64,000 nt of DNA from Lachnospiraceae bacterium (lineage in GTDB: Bacteria; Bacillota; Clostridia; Lachnospirales; Lachnospiraceae): the NCBI GenBank assembly GCA_024697595.1, contig JAILFK010000035.1, forward strand, positions 1 through 64,000. Direction: 5' to 3'. Numbering within the stretch: the first letter of the stretch is position 1; each line of letters starts with the position of its first letter. A program made the translations under genes and the position numbers. The notes below the pieces were generated by a model. That model worked only from the letters and a program-made list of their open reading frames with translations. It was not told where the DNA came from and ran no database searches. This document shows positions 10,753 to 19,450 of this stretch, one piece after another.

Positions 10753-12138
10753 ATGGAACGCGAGAATGCTTGGAAAAAGTATGATGATACTGCAGAAGTA
10801 TATGACTTTGCAGAGGGATATAGACAGTTTATCTCACAGAACAAGACTGAGAGAGAATGCGCAGCTTATTTTGAGGGCAAGGCCAAAGCTGCAGGATTTA
10901 AAGATTTAAAAGAGGTGATAAAGGCAGCAGTGCCAATTCGCCCAGGAGATAAATTGTATGCGGTAAACAAGGCCAAGGAAGTTGCTTTGTTTGTAATCGG
11001 GAAGAAGCCTCTATGTGAGGGAATGAGAATTCTTGGTGCTCATATAGATTCACCAAGATTGGATTTAAAACAAAATCCTCTTTATGAGGATACAGATATG
11101 GCCCTTTTAGACACACATTATTATGGTGGAGTAAAGAAGTACCAATGGGTTACACTTCCACTTGCCCTCCACGGTGTTGTGGCAAAAAAAGATGGCGAGG
11201 TTATCAAGGTTAGCGTCGGTGATGAGCCGGGTGATCCAGTATTTGGCGTCAGCGATTTGCTCATTCATTTATCACAGGAACAGCTTGAGAAGAAGGGCGC
11301 TAAGGTTGTTGAGGGAGAAGACTTAAATGTTTTAGTTGGAAGCATCCCTGCTAGCAAAAAGGAAAAGGAAGAGGCCAAGGAGCTGGTTAAAGCTAATATC
11401 GTAAATATTCTTCAGGAGAAATACAATATTGAGGAGGAGGACTTCCTCTCAGCTGAGATAGAGGTTGTTCCTGCAGGTGAGGCGAGAGATTATGGTTTTG
11501 ATAGATCTATGATTATGGGTTATGGCCATGATGATAGAGTATGTGCTTATCCTTCTTATGAGGCTATTGCAGCAATGTCCAAGGTTGATTACACAAGTGT
11601 GTGTCTTCTTGTGGACAAGGAGGAGATTGGCTCTGTGGGAGCTACAGGTATGCATTCTTCATTTTTTACAGATATGGTGGCAGAACTTTGTGCTCTTGAG
11701 GGAAATGATAGCGCTGTATATCTCAGACGTGTGCTTTCGAATTCCAAGGTGCTTTCATCAGATGTGAGTGCAGCATATGATCCAAATTACCCATCTGTAA
11801 TGGAAAAGAAAAATTCGGCATACTTCGGTAGAGGTGTGGTTTACAATAAATATACAGGATCACGTGGAAAGTCGGGATCCAACGATGCCAATGCAGAGTA
11901 TGTGGCATGGATTCGCAAGGTTATGGATGATTCTGATGTATCATTCCAGACTGCAGAACTTGGAAAAGTTGATGCAGGAGGCGGTGGAACAATCGCTTAT
12001 ATTTTGGGAAATCTCAATATGCAGGTTATCGATAGCGGAGTGGCTGTGTTGAATATGCATGCCCCTTGGGAGATAATCAGTAAGGTTGATTTGTACGAAG
12101 CATTCAAGGCGTATAAAGCATTTCTTATTGCTGAGTAA
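10753..12138 (+). CDS. M18 family aminopeptidase
   Basis: Cytosolic dinuclear-zinc aminopeptidase that trims N-terminal residues from peptides. Metal-site blocks of the family are visible: GAHIDSPRLDLK (about residues 95-106), GHDDRVCAY, DKEEIGSVG and the C-terminal HAPWEI. 461 residues, as expected. The SSDVSAAYDPNYP stretch stands where many M18 enzymes have AxHPN, so one usual histidine is not conserved, a variant I believe occurs in clostridial members. ATG 10753 follows GGGAGGG. It sits inside the hprK operon with no obvious functional tie to its neighbours. Confidence 0.88.
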   Translation: MERENAWKKYDDTAEVYDFAEGYRQFISQNKTERECAAYFEGKAKAAGFKDLKEVIKAAVPIRPGDKLYAVNKAKEVALFVIGKKPLCEGMRILGAHIDSPRLDLKQNPLYEDTDMALLDTHYYGGVKKYQWVTLPLALHGVVAKKDGEVIKVSVGDEPGDPVFGVSDLLIHLSQEQLEKKGAKVVEGEDLNVLVGSIPASKKEKEEAKELVKANIVNILQEKYNIEEEDFLSAEIEVVPAGEARDYGFDRSMIMGYGHDDRVCAYPSYEAIAAMSKVDYTSVCLLVDKEEIGSVGATGMHSSFFTDMVAELCALEGNDSAVYLRRVLSNSKVLSSDVSAAYDPNYPSVMEKKNSAYFGRGVVYNKYTGSRGKSGSNDANAEYVAWIRKVMDDSDVSFQTAELGKVDAGGGGTIAYILGNLNMQVIDSGVAVLNMHAPWEIISKVDLYEAFKAYKAFLIAE

Positions 12139-12159
12139 TTGATTTTAGGGAAAAGGGCT

Positions 12160-13065
12160 ATGAATAGCTGGATAGAAGATTTTAAGAAACATTTTAAAGA
12201 ATTAAATATAAGAGAAAATGAGCCCATGAGTAAGCATTCCACATTTCACATAGGTGGTCCGGCGGATTTGTATGTGGAGCCTGAGATAGAACAGGCAGGC
12301 GATGTGATTAGCTATTGCATGGACAATGATATTCCTATCACCATTCTTGGAAACGGAAGCAATATTTTAGTGGGCGACAAGGGAATAAGAGGAGTGGTAT
12401 TGTCCTTTGGCAGTGCTGCTTCAAAGATTAAGATAGATGGTAATATAATAATTGCCGAAGCTGGGGCAATGCTTGCCAAGGTGGCTAATGAGGCTGCAAA
12501 TAACAGCTTATCTGGGTTGGAATTTGCTGCAGGAATTCCTGGAACCGTGGGAGGCGCAATGCTTATGAATGCAGGAGCCTATGGCGGCGAGATGAAAGAC
12601 GTGGTGAAATCTGTCACGGTTATGAACTATGAAGGTGACGTGGAGATGTGGCAGGAAGATGAGTTGGATTTGTCATATCGTCATAGTCGTATGATGGATG
12701 AAGATGTGATAATTTTGAGCGCGGTGTTTGAACTAAAACCTGGAGATCAGCAGGAAATTCGCGATGTGATGGCGGATTACAGAGGCCGTAGACAGGATAA
12801 ACAACCTTTGGAATATTCGAGTGCAGGAAGTACTTTTAAGAGACCGCAAGGATATTTCGCAGGTAAACTTATAATGGATGCAGGTCTTGCAGGTTATTCT
12901 GTGGGAGACGCTCAAGTTTCAGAAAAACACTGCGGCTTTGTGATAAATAAAGGTGGCGCATCAGCTGCTGAAGTCTGTAAATTGATGGATGATGTGGCAG
13001 AAGTTGTACATGATAAATATGGAGTAAAGTTGGAACCTGAAGTTCGCAAAATTGGAGAATTTTAA
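12160..13065 (+). CDS. murB: UDP-N-acetylenolpyruvoylglucosamine reductase
   Basis: FAD enzyme making UDP-N-acetylmuramate for peptidoglycan. Visible are the FAD-binding blocks GNGSNILV and AAGIPGTVGGAMLMNAGAYG, the YRHSRM segment, the active-site serine region SAGSTFKRP, and the C-terminal EPEV glutamate. 301 residues, type II MurB size. The ATG at 12160 follows AAAAGGG; an upstream in-frame TTG (12139) lacks a ribosome site. The next gene begins immediately after the stop codon. Confidence 0.95.
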   Translation: MNSWIEDFKKHFKELNIRENEPMSKHSTFHIGGPADLYVEPEIEQAGDVISYCMDNDIPITILGNGSNILVGDKGIRGVVLSFGSAASKIKIDGNIIIAEAGAMLAKVANEAANNSLSGLEFAAGIPGTVGGAMLMNAGAYGGEMKDVVKSVTVMNYEGDVEMWQEDELDLSYRHSRMMDEDVIILSAVFELKPGDQQEIRDVMADYRGRRQDKQPLEYSSAGSTFKRPQGYFAGKLIMDAGLAGYSVGDAQVSEKHCGFVINKGGASAAEVCKLMDDVAEVVHDKYGVKLEPEVRKIGEF

Positions 13066-13938
13066 ATGAAATTATTGATTTTGACAGGTATGTCAGGCGC
13101 AGGGAAAAATACAGCTTTTAAAATATTAGAAGATATTGGTTACCACTGTGTTGACAATTTGCCGGTACAGCTGTTGAAAAATTTTATAGATTTGACAGAT
13201 AGTAGCTCAGATAGAGATCAAAAGGTGGCTGTTGGACTTGATGTGCGAAGCGATTCTTTGGCGTTACTAAAAGATATTTTGCCAGAGCTTAAAGAAGATG
13301 GTAAGAAGTATTCCATATTGTTTTTGGATGCGGAAGATGACGTGTTAGTTAAACGATACAAGGAGACGAGGCGTAATCACCCGCTTTCTGGGAAAGAGAG
13401 AATACAGGCTGGTATTAAGAAGGAACGCAAGGAGATAAAGTTCTTAAAAGAGCAGGCTGATTATATTATTGATACTACACATCTTTTGACAAGAGAGCTT
13501 AGAGCGGAAATTCAAAAGATATTTGTGGAGCAGGAGGACTATAAAAATCTATTTGTAACAGTCATGTCTTTTGGATTTAAATATGGTATTCCATCAGATT
13601 CGGATCTTGTGTTTGATGTTAGATTTTTACCTAATCCATATTATGTGCTTGAACTTCGCTCTAAGACGGGAAATGATGTGGAGATACAACAGTTTGTCAT
13701 GAAAAATGATGAAGCTCATGAATTTCTGGACAAATTAGTAGACATGATTCAATTTCTCATTCCTAATTATATTAAGGAAGGAAAAAACCAATTGGTGGTT
13801 TCCATCGGATGCACCGGTGGCAAACATAGGTCAGTTACCTTGGCCAATGCTTTGTATGAGAGATTATCAAGCGATGATTCAATAGGCATCAAGATAGAAC
13901 ATCGCGATATAGAAAAGGATGCAAAACGTGGAAAATAA
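13066..13938 (+). CDS. rapZ: RNase adapter / nucleotide-binding protein RapZ (YvcJ)
   Basis: P-loop protein with Walker A GMSGAGKN at residues 8-15 and the conserved C-terminal block GCTGGKHRSV used for ligand binding (UDP-GlcNAc-type signalling in Enterobacteria). In Firmicutes it is the YvcJ protein and is nearly always next to whiA and murB or mgfK/yvcK, linking cell-wall precursor status to regulation. Here it sits directly after murB and overlaps whiA. 290 residues, normal. The yvcK gene usually found between yvcJ and whiA is absent here. Confidence 0.93.
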   Translation: MKLLILTGMSGAGKNTAFKILEDIGYHCVDNLPVQLLKNFIDLTDSSSDRDQKVAVGLDVRSDSLALLKDILPELKEDGKKYSILFLDAEDDVLVKRYKETRRNHPLSGKERIQAGIKKERKEIKFLKEQADYIIDTTHLLTRELRAEIQKIFVEQEDYKNLFVTVMSFGFKYGIPSDSDLVFDVRFLPNPYYVLELRSKTGNDVEIQQFVMKNDEAHEFLDKLVDMIQFLIPNYIKEGKNQLVVSIGCTGGKHRSVTLANALYERLSSDDSIGIKIEHRDIEKDAKRGK

Positions 13939-14779
13939 TATATCATTTTCCCAAAGTGTTAAAAATGAGTTGGCTAATCACATAGACAATAGTAGGCATT
14001 GCCAGATTGCAGAATTATGTGCCTTTTTAAGTTTTGAGGGGCAGCTATCAGAGGAGGATGCCAAGCCGATGATAAGTTTTGCTAGTGATTACCCACAATT
14101 GCAAAAAAAGTACTTTACTTTATCTAATAAAACTAATAGTATTAGTAACGATAGCTTGAATTATTTCATGAATCCATCACAGTCTTTGGATGAGGTGGAT
14201 GGATTGATAATACAACAGACTTGTTGTAAGCGAGCATACATGAGAGGAGCTTTTTTGATGGCAGGTTCCATAAGTGATCCCAATAAGGGATATCATTTTG
14301 AGATTGTATGTAAGTCAGATAAGCAGGCTAGACAAGTGCAGTATATTATGACGTCTTTAGAACTTGATGCCAAGATTGTGCAGAGGCAGAAATACCATGT
14401 GGTATATCTCAAGGAAGGCGAGCAGATTGTTATGGCTCTTGGATTAATGGGAGCAAGTAAAGCATTGATGGATTTGGAAAATATTAGAATCCTGAAGGAC
14501 ATGCGCAACACTGTTAATCGTCGAGTAAATTGTGAGGCGGCCAATATTTCTAAAACAGTAAATGCTGCAGTAAAACAGATTGATGACATTAAGTATATAG
14601 ACGAGGTAAAAGGGTTAGCGTCATTGCCGGATAATCTATATGAAATGGCAATGGTTAGGTTAGAAAATCCTGATGCTTCCTTGAAAGATTTAGGAGAACT
14701 GATGGATCCGCCAATAGGAAAATCAGGAGTCAATCATCGTTTGAGGAAGATTGGGGAAATTGCTGATAAGCTAAGATAG
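13928..14779 (+). CDS. whiA: WhiA family DNA-binding protein
   Basis: Homologue of the sporulation/cell-division regulator WhiA: N-terminal LAGLIDADG-like half (CCKRAYMRGAFLMAGS, about residues 100-115) and C-terminal helix-turn-helix (NPDASLKDLGEL and GVNHRLRKI). Two starts are possible: ATG 13919 has no spaced ribosome site, while GTG 13928 has AAAGGA eight bases upstream and gives the short N-terminus (NNISFSQSVKNEL) usual for WhiA, so 13928 is chosen (283 residues). It overlaps the rapZ end by 11 bases. Confidence 0.9.
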   Translation: MENNISFSQSVKNELANHIDNSRHCQIAELCAFLSFEGQLSEEDAKPMISFASDYPQLQKKYFTLSNKTNSISNDSLNYFMNPSQSLDEVDGLIIQQTCCKRAYMRGAFLMAGSISDPNKGYHFEIVCKSDKQARQVQYIMTSLELDAKIVQRQKYHVVYLKEGEQIVMALGLMGASKALMDLENIRILKDMRNTVNRRVNCEAANISKTVNAAVKQIDDIKYIDEVKGLASLPDNLYEMAMVRLENPDASLKDLGELMDPPIGKSGVNHRLRKIGEIADKLR

Positions 14780-14835
14780 CTTTTCATATAAAGTAACAGT
14801 CAAGAAAGAAATTTGTTCTTTGGCAGGAGGTAGAA

Positions 14836-15084
14836 ATGAAAAAAGAAGTAACCATTACAATGAAGGACACAATGGAGGCTACTCCAATAGCACAATTAGT
14901 TAGTGTGGCTAATCAGTACGATAGCCAAATTTATCTTGAGAAAGATTCAGCAAGAGTTAATGCAAAAAGCATCATGGGTATGATGAGTATGGTATTTTCT
15001 ACAGGTACCGTTGTTACAATTGATGCACAAGGTAATGATGAGGAAGTTGCAATTAGTGCTATTGAAGAGTTTCTTACAGCATAG
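14836..15084 (+). CDS. Crh-like HPr paralogue lacking the phosphorylatable histidine
   Basis: 82-residue HPr-fold protein. Aligned by eye with B. subtilis HPr, the PTS site Gly-Ile-His15-Ala-Arg17-Pro is Thr-Met-Glu14-Ala-Thr16-Pro here, so it cannot take phosphate from Enzyme I by the normal route. The serine used by HprK is kept in AKSIMGMMS (Ser45). That combination matches Crh, the non-transport HPr that acts as CcpA co-repressor when seryl-phosphorylated. AGGAGG precedes the ATG, and hprK is five genes upstream in the same operon. Function is inferred; it could have another regulatory partner such as RapZ or WhiA. Confidence 0.85.
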   Translation: MKKEVTITMKDTMEATPIAQLVSVANQYDSQIYLEKDSARVNAKSIMGMMSMVFSTGTVVTIDAQGNDEEVAISAIEEFLTA

Positions 15085-15106
15085 TAGAAATATTAACAGG
15101 TGACAT

Positions 15107-16099
15107 ATGGGTCAAAAACTTTTATTTATATTTAACGCTCATTCGGGCAAGGGTAAAATTAAAGATAATTTAGCAGCTATATTGGACACATTTGTAAAGG
15201 CGGGATATGAAGTTACTGTCTATACTACTCAGTGTCAGGGGGATGCTATTGAAAAGGCAAAAAAGGAAGCCGGCAATTACGATAGAATTATCTGCAGTGG
15301 CGGTGATGGGACTCTCGACGAGGTCATCACTGGAGTGATGAAATCAGGGACTAAAGTTCCTGTGGGATACATCCCTGCAGGTAGCACTAATGATTTTGGA
15401 AATTCCCTTGGCATAGACAAGGATATGGTGCATGCAGCAGATATTGCTGCTAACGGTATAAAATTCCCTTGCGATATAGGTGAGTTTAATGACGATTATT
15501 TTGTATATGTAGCAGCTTTTGGAATATTTACAGAAGTTTCATACACAACTAATCAGAGCCTAAAAAATATGTTGGGCCATGTGGCTTACATCCTTGAGGG
15601 GGCAAAGCAACTCCTTGACATTCCCTCTTATCGTATGCAGGTGGAATATGATGGCAATGTAATTTATGATGAATTCATATATGGTATGATTACAAACTCT
15701 ATGTCAGTTGGTGGATTTAAGGGTATTATACCTGGAGATATAAGTTTAAATGACGGTGTTTTTGAGATTACTCTTGTAAGAACACCAAAAAATCCAATCG
15801 AGTTAAATGAAATCCTTACATTTTTGGCTGGAATGTCTAAGGACTCAAATATGATTTATACTATTCAGACAAATCATATAAAGATGACTAGCAACGAGGA
15901 AGTGCCATGGACTTTAGACGGTGAATTTGGCGGAAATCATCAAGTGGTAAGGGTGAATAATTGCAACAAGGCAATTGAGATTGTTGTTGAGGATGAAGAT
16001 AAGATCAAGGCTATCAGTACAATGGACGAGATAGAGGATGTTGATGTTATAGATTCAGATAATGATAAAAGTGAAATAGATGATAATAACAAAGTGTAA
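15107..16099 (+). CDS. Diacylglycerol/lipid kinase (DagK/YegS family)
   Basis: Soluble lipid kinase with the catalytic-domain motif GGDGTLDEV (about residues 65-73), preceded by NAHSGKGK and followed by PAGSTNDFG. Family members phosphorylate diacylglycerol or related lipids at the membrane to recycle them into phospholipid and teichoic acid synthesis. 330 residues, with an unusual highly acidic tail (about residues 290-330: many Asp, Glu and Ile) beyond the normal C-terminus. Last gene of the hprK operon; a strong terminator follows. Confidence 0.9.
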   Translation: MGQKLLFIFNAHSGKGKIKDNLAAILDTFVKAGYEVTVYTTQCQGDAIEKAKKEAGNYDRIICSGGDGTLDEVITGVMKSGTKVPVGYIPAGSTNDFGNSLGIDKDMVHAADIAANGIKFPCDIGEFNDDYFVYVAAFGIFTEVSYTTNQSLKNMLGHVAYILEGAKQLLDIPSYRMQVEYDGNVIYDEFIYGMITNSMSVGGFKGIIPGDISLNDGVFEITLVRTPKNPIELNEILTFLAGMSKDSNMIYTIQTNHIKMTSNEEVPWTLDGEFGGNHQVVRVNNCNKAIEIVVEDEDKIKAISTMDEIEDVDVIDSDNDKSEIDDNNKV

Positions 16100-16110
16100 C
16101 TTTGTACAAT

Positions 16111-16158
16111 ATTCCATACAATTGTGTGGCTTTGGCCCATATTTGTATGGAATTTTTT
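16111..16158 (+). terminator. Terminator ending the hprK operon
   Basis: ATTCCATACAA (16111-16121) pairs perfectly with TTGTATGGAAT (16143-16153), followed by TTTTTG. The 21-base loop contains a small GGC/GCC pairing. Confidence 0.85.
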
Positions 16159-16170
16159 GATTTATTTTAG

Positions 16171-16199
16171 TTGAATGGAAGGCTTATTTAGAATATAAT
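16171..16199 (+). promoter_or_regulatory. Promoter of the aldolase gene
   Basis: TTGAAT at 16171-16176, 17-base spacer, TATAAT at 16194-16199; 43 bases before the ATG. Strong consensus, fitting a highly expressed glycolytic gene. Confidence 0.8.
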
Positions 16200-16241
16200 T
16201 ATCACAGAGTGTTTTTAAAGAAGAAATGGAGGATATGAATT

Positions 16242-17105
16242 ATGTTAGTATCTGCAAAAGAAATGTTAGATAAGGCAAAGGCAGGACATTATGCTGTCGG
16301 TCAGTTTAATATCAATAATTTAGAGTGGACAAAGGCTGTTCTTACAACTGCTCAGGAGTTAAATTCACCAGTTATTCTTGGTGTGTCTGAGGGCGCTGGA
16401 AAGTACATGACTGGTTATAAGACAGTTGCAGCTATGGTCAAGGCTATGATTGAGGAACTTAATATTACAGTTCCAGTAGCACTTCATTTGGATCATGGTA
16501 GTTATGAAGGATGTCTCAAGTGTGTTGAGGCAGGATTCTCTTCAATTATGTTTGATGGATCACATTATCCAATTCAGGAAAATATTGATAAGACAAAAGA
16601 GTTAGTTGCTCTTGCTCATAAAAATGGAATGTCTATTGAGGCAGAAGTTGGTTCTATCGGTGGTGAGGAAGACGGAGTCATCGGTAAAGGTGAGTGTGCT
16701 GATCCTAACGAGTGCAAGTCAATTGCTGATCTTGGTATCGATATGCTTGCAGCTGGTATCGGAAATATCCATGGAAAGTATCCTGATAATTGGGAAGGAC
16801 TTTCTTTCGAGACATTGGATGCTATTCAGCAGCTTACAGGAGAAATGCCACTTGTTCTTCACGGAGGTACAGGAATCCCTGAGGATCAGATTAAGAAAGC
16901 AATCTCTCTTGGCGTATCAAAGATCAATGTAAATACAGAGTGTCAGTTGTCATTTGCAGCTGCTACAAGAGAGTATGTTGAAGCTGGTAAAGATTTAGAG
17001 GGTAAGGGATTTGATCCTAGAAAACTTCTATTGCCAGGTACAGAGGCTATCAAGGCTACAGTAAAAGAGAAGATGGAATTATTCGGATCTGTAGGACAGG
17101 CCTAA
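16242..17105 (+). CDS. fba: Class II fructose-1,6-bisphosphate aldolase
   Basis: Zinc aldolase of glycolysis and gluconeogenesis, splitting fructose 1,6-bisphosphate to DHAP and glyceraldehyde 3-phosphate. 287 residues (class IIB size). Visible are GVSEGAGKYMTGYKTV, the catalytic/zinc block HLDHGS (about residues 82-87), zinc histidines in GNIHGKYP and LHGGTG, and the phosphate-binding NVNTECQL. Tagatose-bisphosphate aldolases share the fold, but a single-gene unit with a strong promoter and terminator and no tagatose genes favours the glycolytic role. Confidence 0.93.
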   Translation: MLVSAKEMLDKAKAGHYAVGQFNINNLEWTKAVLTTAQELNSPVILGVSEGAGKYMTGYKTVAAMVKAMIEELNITVPVALHLDHGSYEGCLKCVEAGFSSIMFDGSHYPIQENIDKTKELVALAHKNGMSIEAEVGSIGGEEDGVIGKGECADPNECKSIADLGIDMLAAGIGNIHGKYPDNWEGLSFETLDAIQQLTGEMPLVLHGGTGIPEDQIKKAISLGVSKINVNTECQLSFAAATREYVEAGKDLEGKGFDPRKLLLPGTEAIKATVKEKMELFGSVGQA

Positions 17106-17128
17106 TATATATTATTTTTAAAAAATAT

Positions 17129-17166
17129 ATAGCTGGATGGGGATAGTCTCATTCAGCTATTTATTA
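17129..17166 (+). terminator. Terminator after the aldolase gene
   Basis: ATAGCTGGATG (17129-17139) pairs with CATTCAGCTAT (17150-17160) with one G-T pair, followed by a short TTATT run. Confidence 0.65.
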
Positions 17167-17195
17167 AAGATAAATAGATTTGAAAGGATAAACAA

Positions 17196-19316
17196 ATGGA
17201 ACAGGAATATTTCAATGTTGCTGATATTTTTGGCGAGAACGTGTTCAATGACTCAGTGATGCGTGAGCGTCTTCCAAAGAAGACATATCAGAAGTTAAAG
17301 GAGACAATTCGAGATGGAAAGGAATTGGATCTTGAAACTGCAGATGTAATTGCGCATGAGATGAAAGAGTGGGCGATTGAGAAGGGGGCTACACATTATA
17401 GTCACTGGTTCCAACCACTTACAGGAGTTACTGCAGAGAAACACGATTCTTTTATAACTGCTCCAATGAGCAATGGAAAAGTACTTATGAGCTTTTCTGG
17501 AAAGGAATTGATTAAGGGAGAGCCAGATGCATCTTCATTCCCTTCAGGTGGTCTTAGAGCTACTTTTGAAGCTAGAGGATATACTGCATGGGATTGTACA
17601 TCTCCAGCTTTTGTGAGACAGGATGCCGCAGGCGCAACACTTTGCATTCCTACTGCGTTTTGCTCATATAAGGGTGAGGCCCTAGATCAAAAGACTCCAC
17701 TTCTTAGATCCATGGAGGCTGTTTCAGAACAGGCAGTTAGATTGGTTAGAATGTTTGGAGATGAGGCTACTACAAGAGTAAAGCCATCCGTTGGAGTTGA
17801 GCAGGAATATTTCTTGGTAGATAGAGACAAATATCTTGAGCGTAAGGATTTGATTTATACAGGTCGTACTTTATTTGGCGCTATGCCACCAAAGGGACAG
17901 GAGATGGATGACCATTATTTTGGTGCCATTCCTGAGAGAATCGAAGCTTACATGAGAGATGTAAATATTGAGTTGTGGAAACTTGGTGTATCATCAAAGA
18001 CTCAGCATAATGAGGTGGCACCTGCGCAGCATGAACTTGCTCCAATTTATGCAGAGTGTAATGTTGCTGTTGATCACAATCAGCTTATTATGGAGACTTT
18101 GAAAAAAGTAGCTGTTAGACACAATCTACAATGCTTACTTCACGAGAAGCCATTTGAGGGTGTAAATGGATCAGGAAAGCATGACAACTGGTCTTTGGTT
18201 ACAGATACAGGTTATAATCTTTTAGAGCCAGGAAAGACCTTACATGAGAATCTACAGTTCCAGCTTGTTATCGCATGTATATTAGAGGCTGTTGATGAGC
18301 ATGCAGCTTTGCTTAGAGAGTCAGCTGCAGATATAGGAAATGATCACAGATTAGGAGCTGATGAGGCACCACCTGCAATTATTTCAGTATTCCTTGGAGC
18401 ACAGCTTCAGGATGTGGTAGATCAGCTTATCAACAAGGGTGAGGCTACTAGTTCAATCAAGAGCACAAAGATGGATACGGGTGTTACAACACTTCCAGAC
18501 TTTACCAAGGATGCTACAGATAGAAACAGAACATCACCATTTGCCTTTACAGGAAATAAATTTGAGTTTAGAATGGTTGGCTCAAAGGATTCAGTTGGTG
18601 AGCCAAATGTTGTGTTAAATACAATCGTTGCAGAAGCTTTCAAGAAGGCATGTGATGCTTTAGAGGGAGCTGAGGACTTTGAGACTGCTGTAAATGAATA
18701 TGTAGCCAAGACATTGACAGAGCATGAGAGAATTATCTTCAATGGCAATGGATATTCTGATGAGTGGGTTGAAGAGGCTGAGCGTAGAGGATTGCCAAAT
18801 ATTAAGTCTATGGTTGAATCAATTGAGGCTCTTACAACAGACAAGACTATTAAGTTGTTTGAATCCTTCAATGTATTTACAAAGGAAGAATTACAGTCTA
18901 GAGCAGAGATTGAGTATGTACAGTATGCCAAGGAAATCAATATTGAAGCTAGAACAATGATTGACCTTACTGTAAAGCAGATGATTCCTTCAATTATCGC
19001 TTATGCTACAGAACTTGGTAATTCAATCAATACAATCAAGGCTGCCTGTGACAAGGCTGATATAAGCACACAGGAAGATATGCTTATTGAGTTGTCTAGT
19101 CTTCTAAAGGAATCTAAGAGAGCTCTTATAGAGCTTCAGAGAGTGACTGAGGAGGCTGCGAAGATTGAAGATAGCAAGGACAAAGCTTTCTATTACTATC
19201 AGGAAGTGACTACAGCTATGGCTGCCCTTCGTGCTCCTATCGACAAGCTTGAGATGATTGTTGATAAAGAGTACTGGCCAATGCCTTCATATGGTGATTT
19301 AATCTTTGAAGTTTAG
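17196..19316 (+). CDS. glnN: Glutamine synthetase type III
   Basis: Large (706 residues) glutamine synthetase of the GSIII class, condensing glutamate and ammonia with ATP. The GSIII-type core is seen in FPSGGLRATFEARGYTAWD (about residues 110-128), VGVEQEYFLVD (about 203-213) and HNEVAPAQHELAPIY, with the long GSIII C-terminal helical region after about 500. This class is typical of Bacteroidetes, cyanobacteria and Lachnospiraceae. No nitrogen-type riboswitch is visible in the 90 bases upstream. It ends at a bidirectional terminator shared with the convergent PBP gene. Confidence 0.95.
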   Translation: MEQEYFNVADIFGENVFNDSVMRERLPKKTYQKLKETIRDGKELDLETADVIAHEMKEWAIEKGATHYSHWFQPLTGVTAEKHDSFITAPMSNGKVLMSFSGKELIKGEPDASSFPSGGLRATFEARGYTAWDCTSPAFVRQDAAGATLCIPTAFCSYKGEALDQKTPLLRSMEAVSEQAVRLVRMFGDEATTRVKPSVGVEQEYFLVDRDKYLERKDLIYTGRTLFGAMPPKGQEMDDHYFGAIPERIEAYMRDVNIELWKLGVSSKTQHNEVAPAQHELAPIYAECNVAVDHNQLIMETLKKVAVRHNLQCLLHEKPFEGVNGSGKHDNWSLVTDTGYNLLEPGKTLHENLQFQLVIACILEAVDEHAALLRESAADIGNDHRLGADEAPPAIISVFLGAQLQDVVDQLINKGEATSSIKSTKMDTGVTTLPDFTKDATDRNRTSPFAFTGNKFEFRMVGSKDSVGEPNVVLNTIVAEAFKKACDALEGAEDFETAVNEYVAKTLTEHERIIFNGNGYSDEWVEEAERRGLPNIKSMVESIEALTTDKTIKLFESFNVFTKEELQSRAEIEYVQYAKEINIEARTMIDLTVKQMIPSIIAYATELGNSINTIKAACDKADISTQEDMLIELSSLLKESKRALIELQRVTEEAAKIEDSKDKAFYYYQEVTTAMAALRAPIDKLEMIVDKEYWPMPSYGDLIFEV

Positions 19317-19373
19317 ATTTATTATTGAATAAAAATAAGATAGTTGTTTTTGGTGACAATTAAGTAATAGTAG

Positions 19374-19410
19374 AAAAATACCATCTGAAATTTTTTCAGA
19401 TGGTATTTTT
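19374..19410. terminator. Bidirectional terminator between glnN and the PBP gene
   Basis: Perfect 17-base inverted repeat (19374-19390 with 19394-19410) with a TTT loop; A run on the left and T run on the right make it work for both convergent genes. Confidence 0.92.
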
Positions 19411-19450
19411 ATGTGGAATAATATTTAAAACTTATTGTAAAATTCAGCGA

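Noticed and set aside
10715..10909. Second reading frame at the start of the aminopeptidase gene
   Set aside because: Out of frame with the conserved M18 protein, no ribosome site, no family likeness.
13066..15084. Frameshift or truncation between rapZ and whiA
   Set aside because: The overlap is normal translational coupling; both proteins have full family length.
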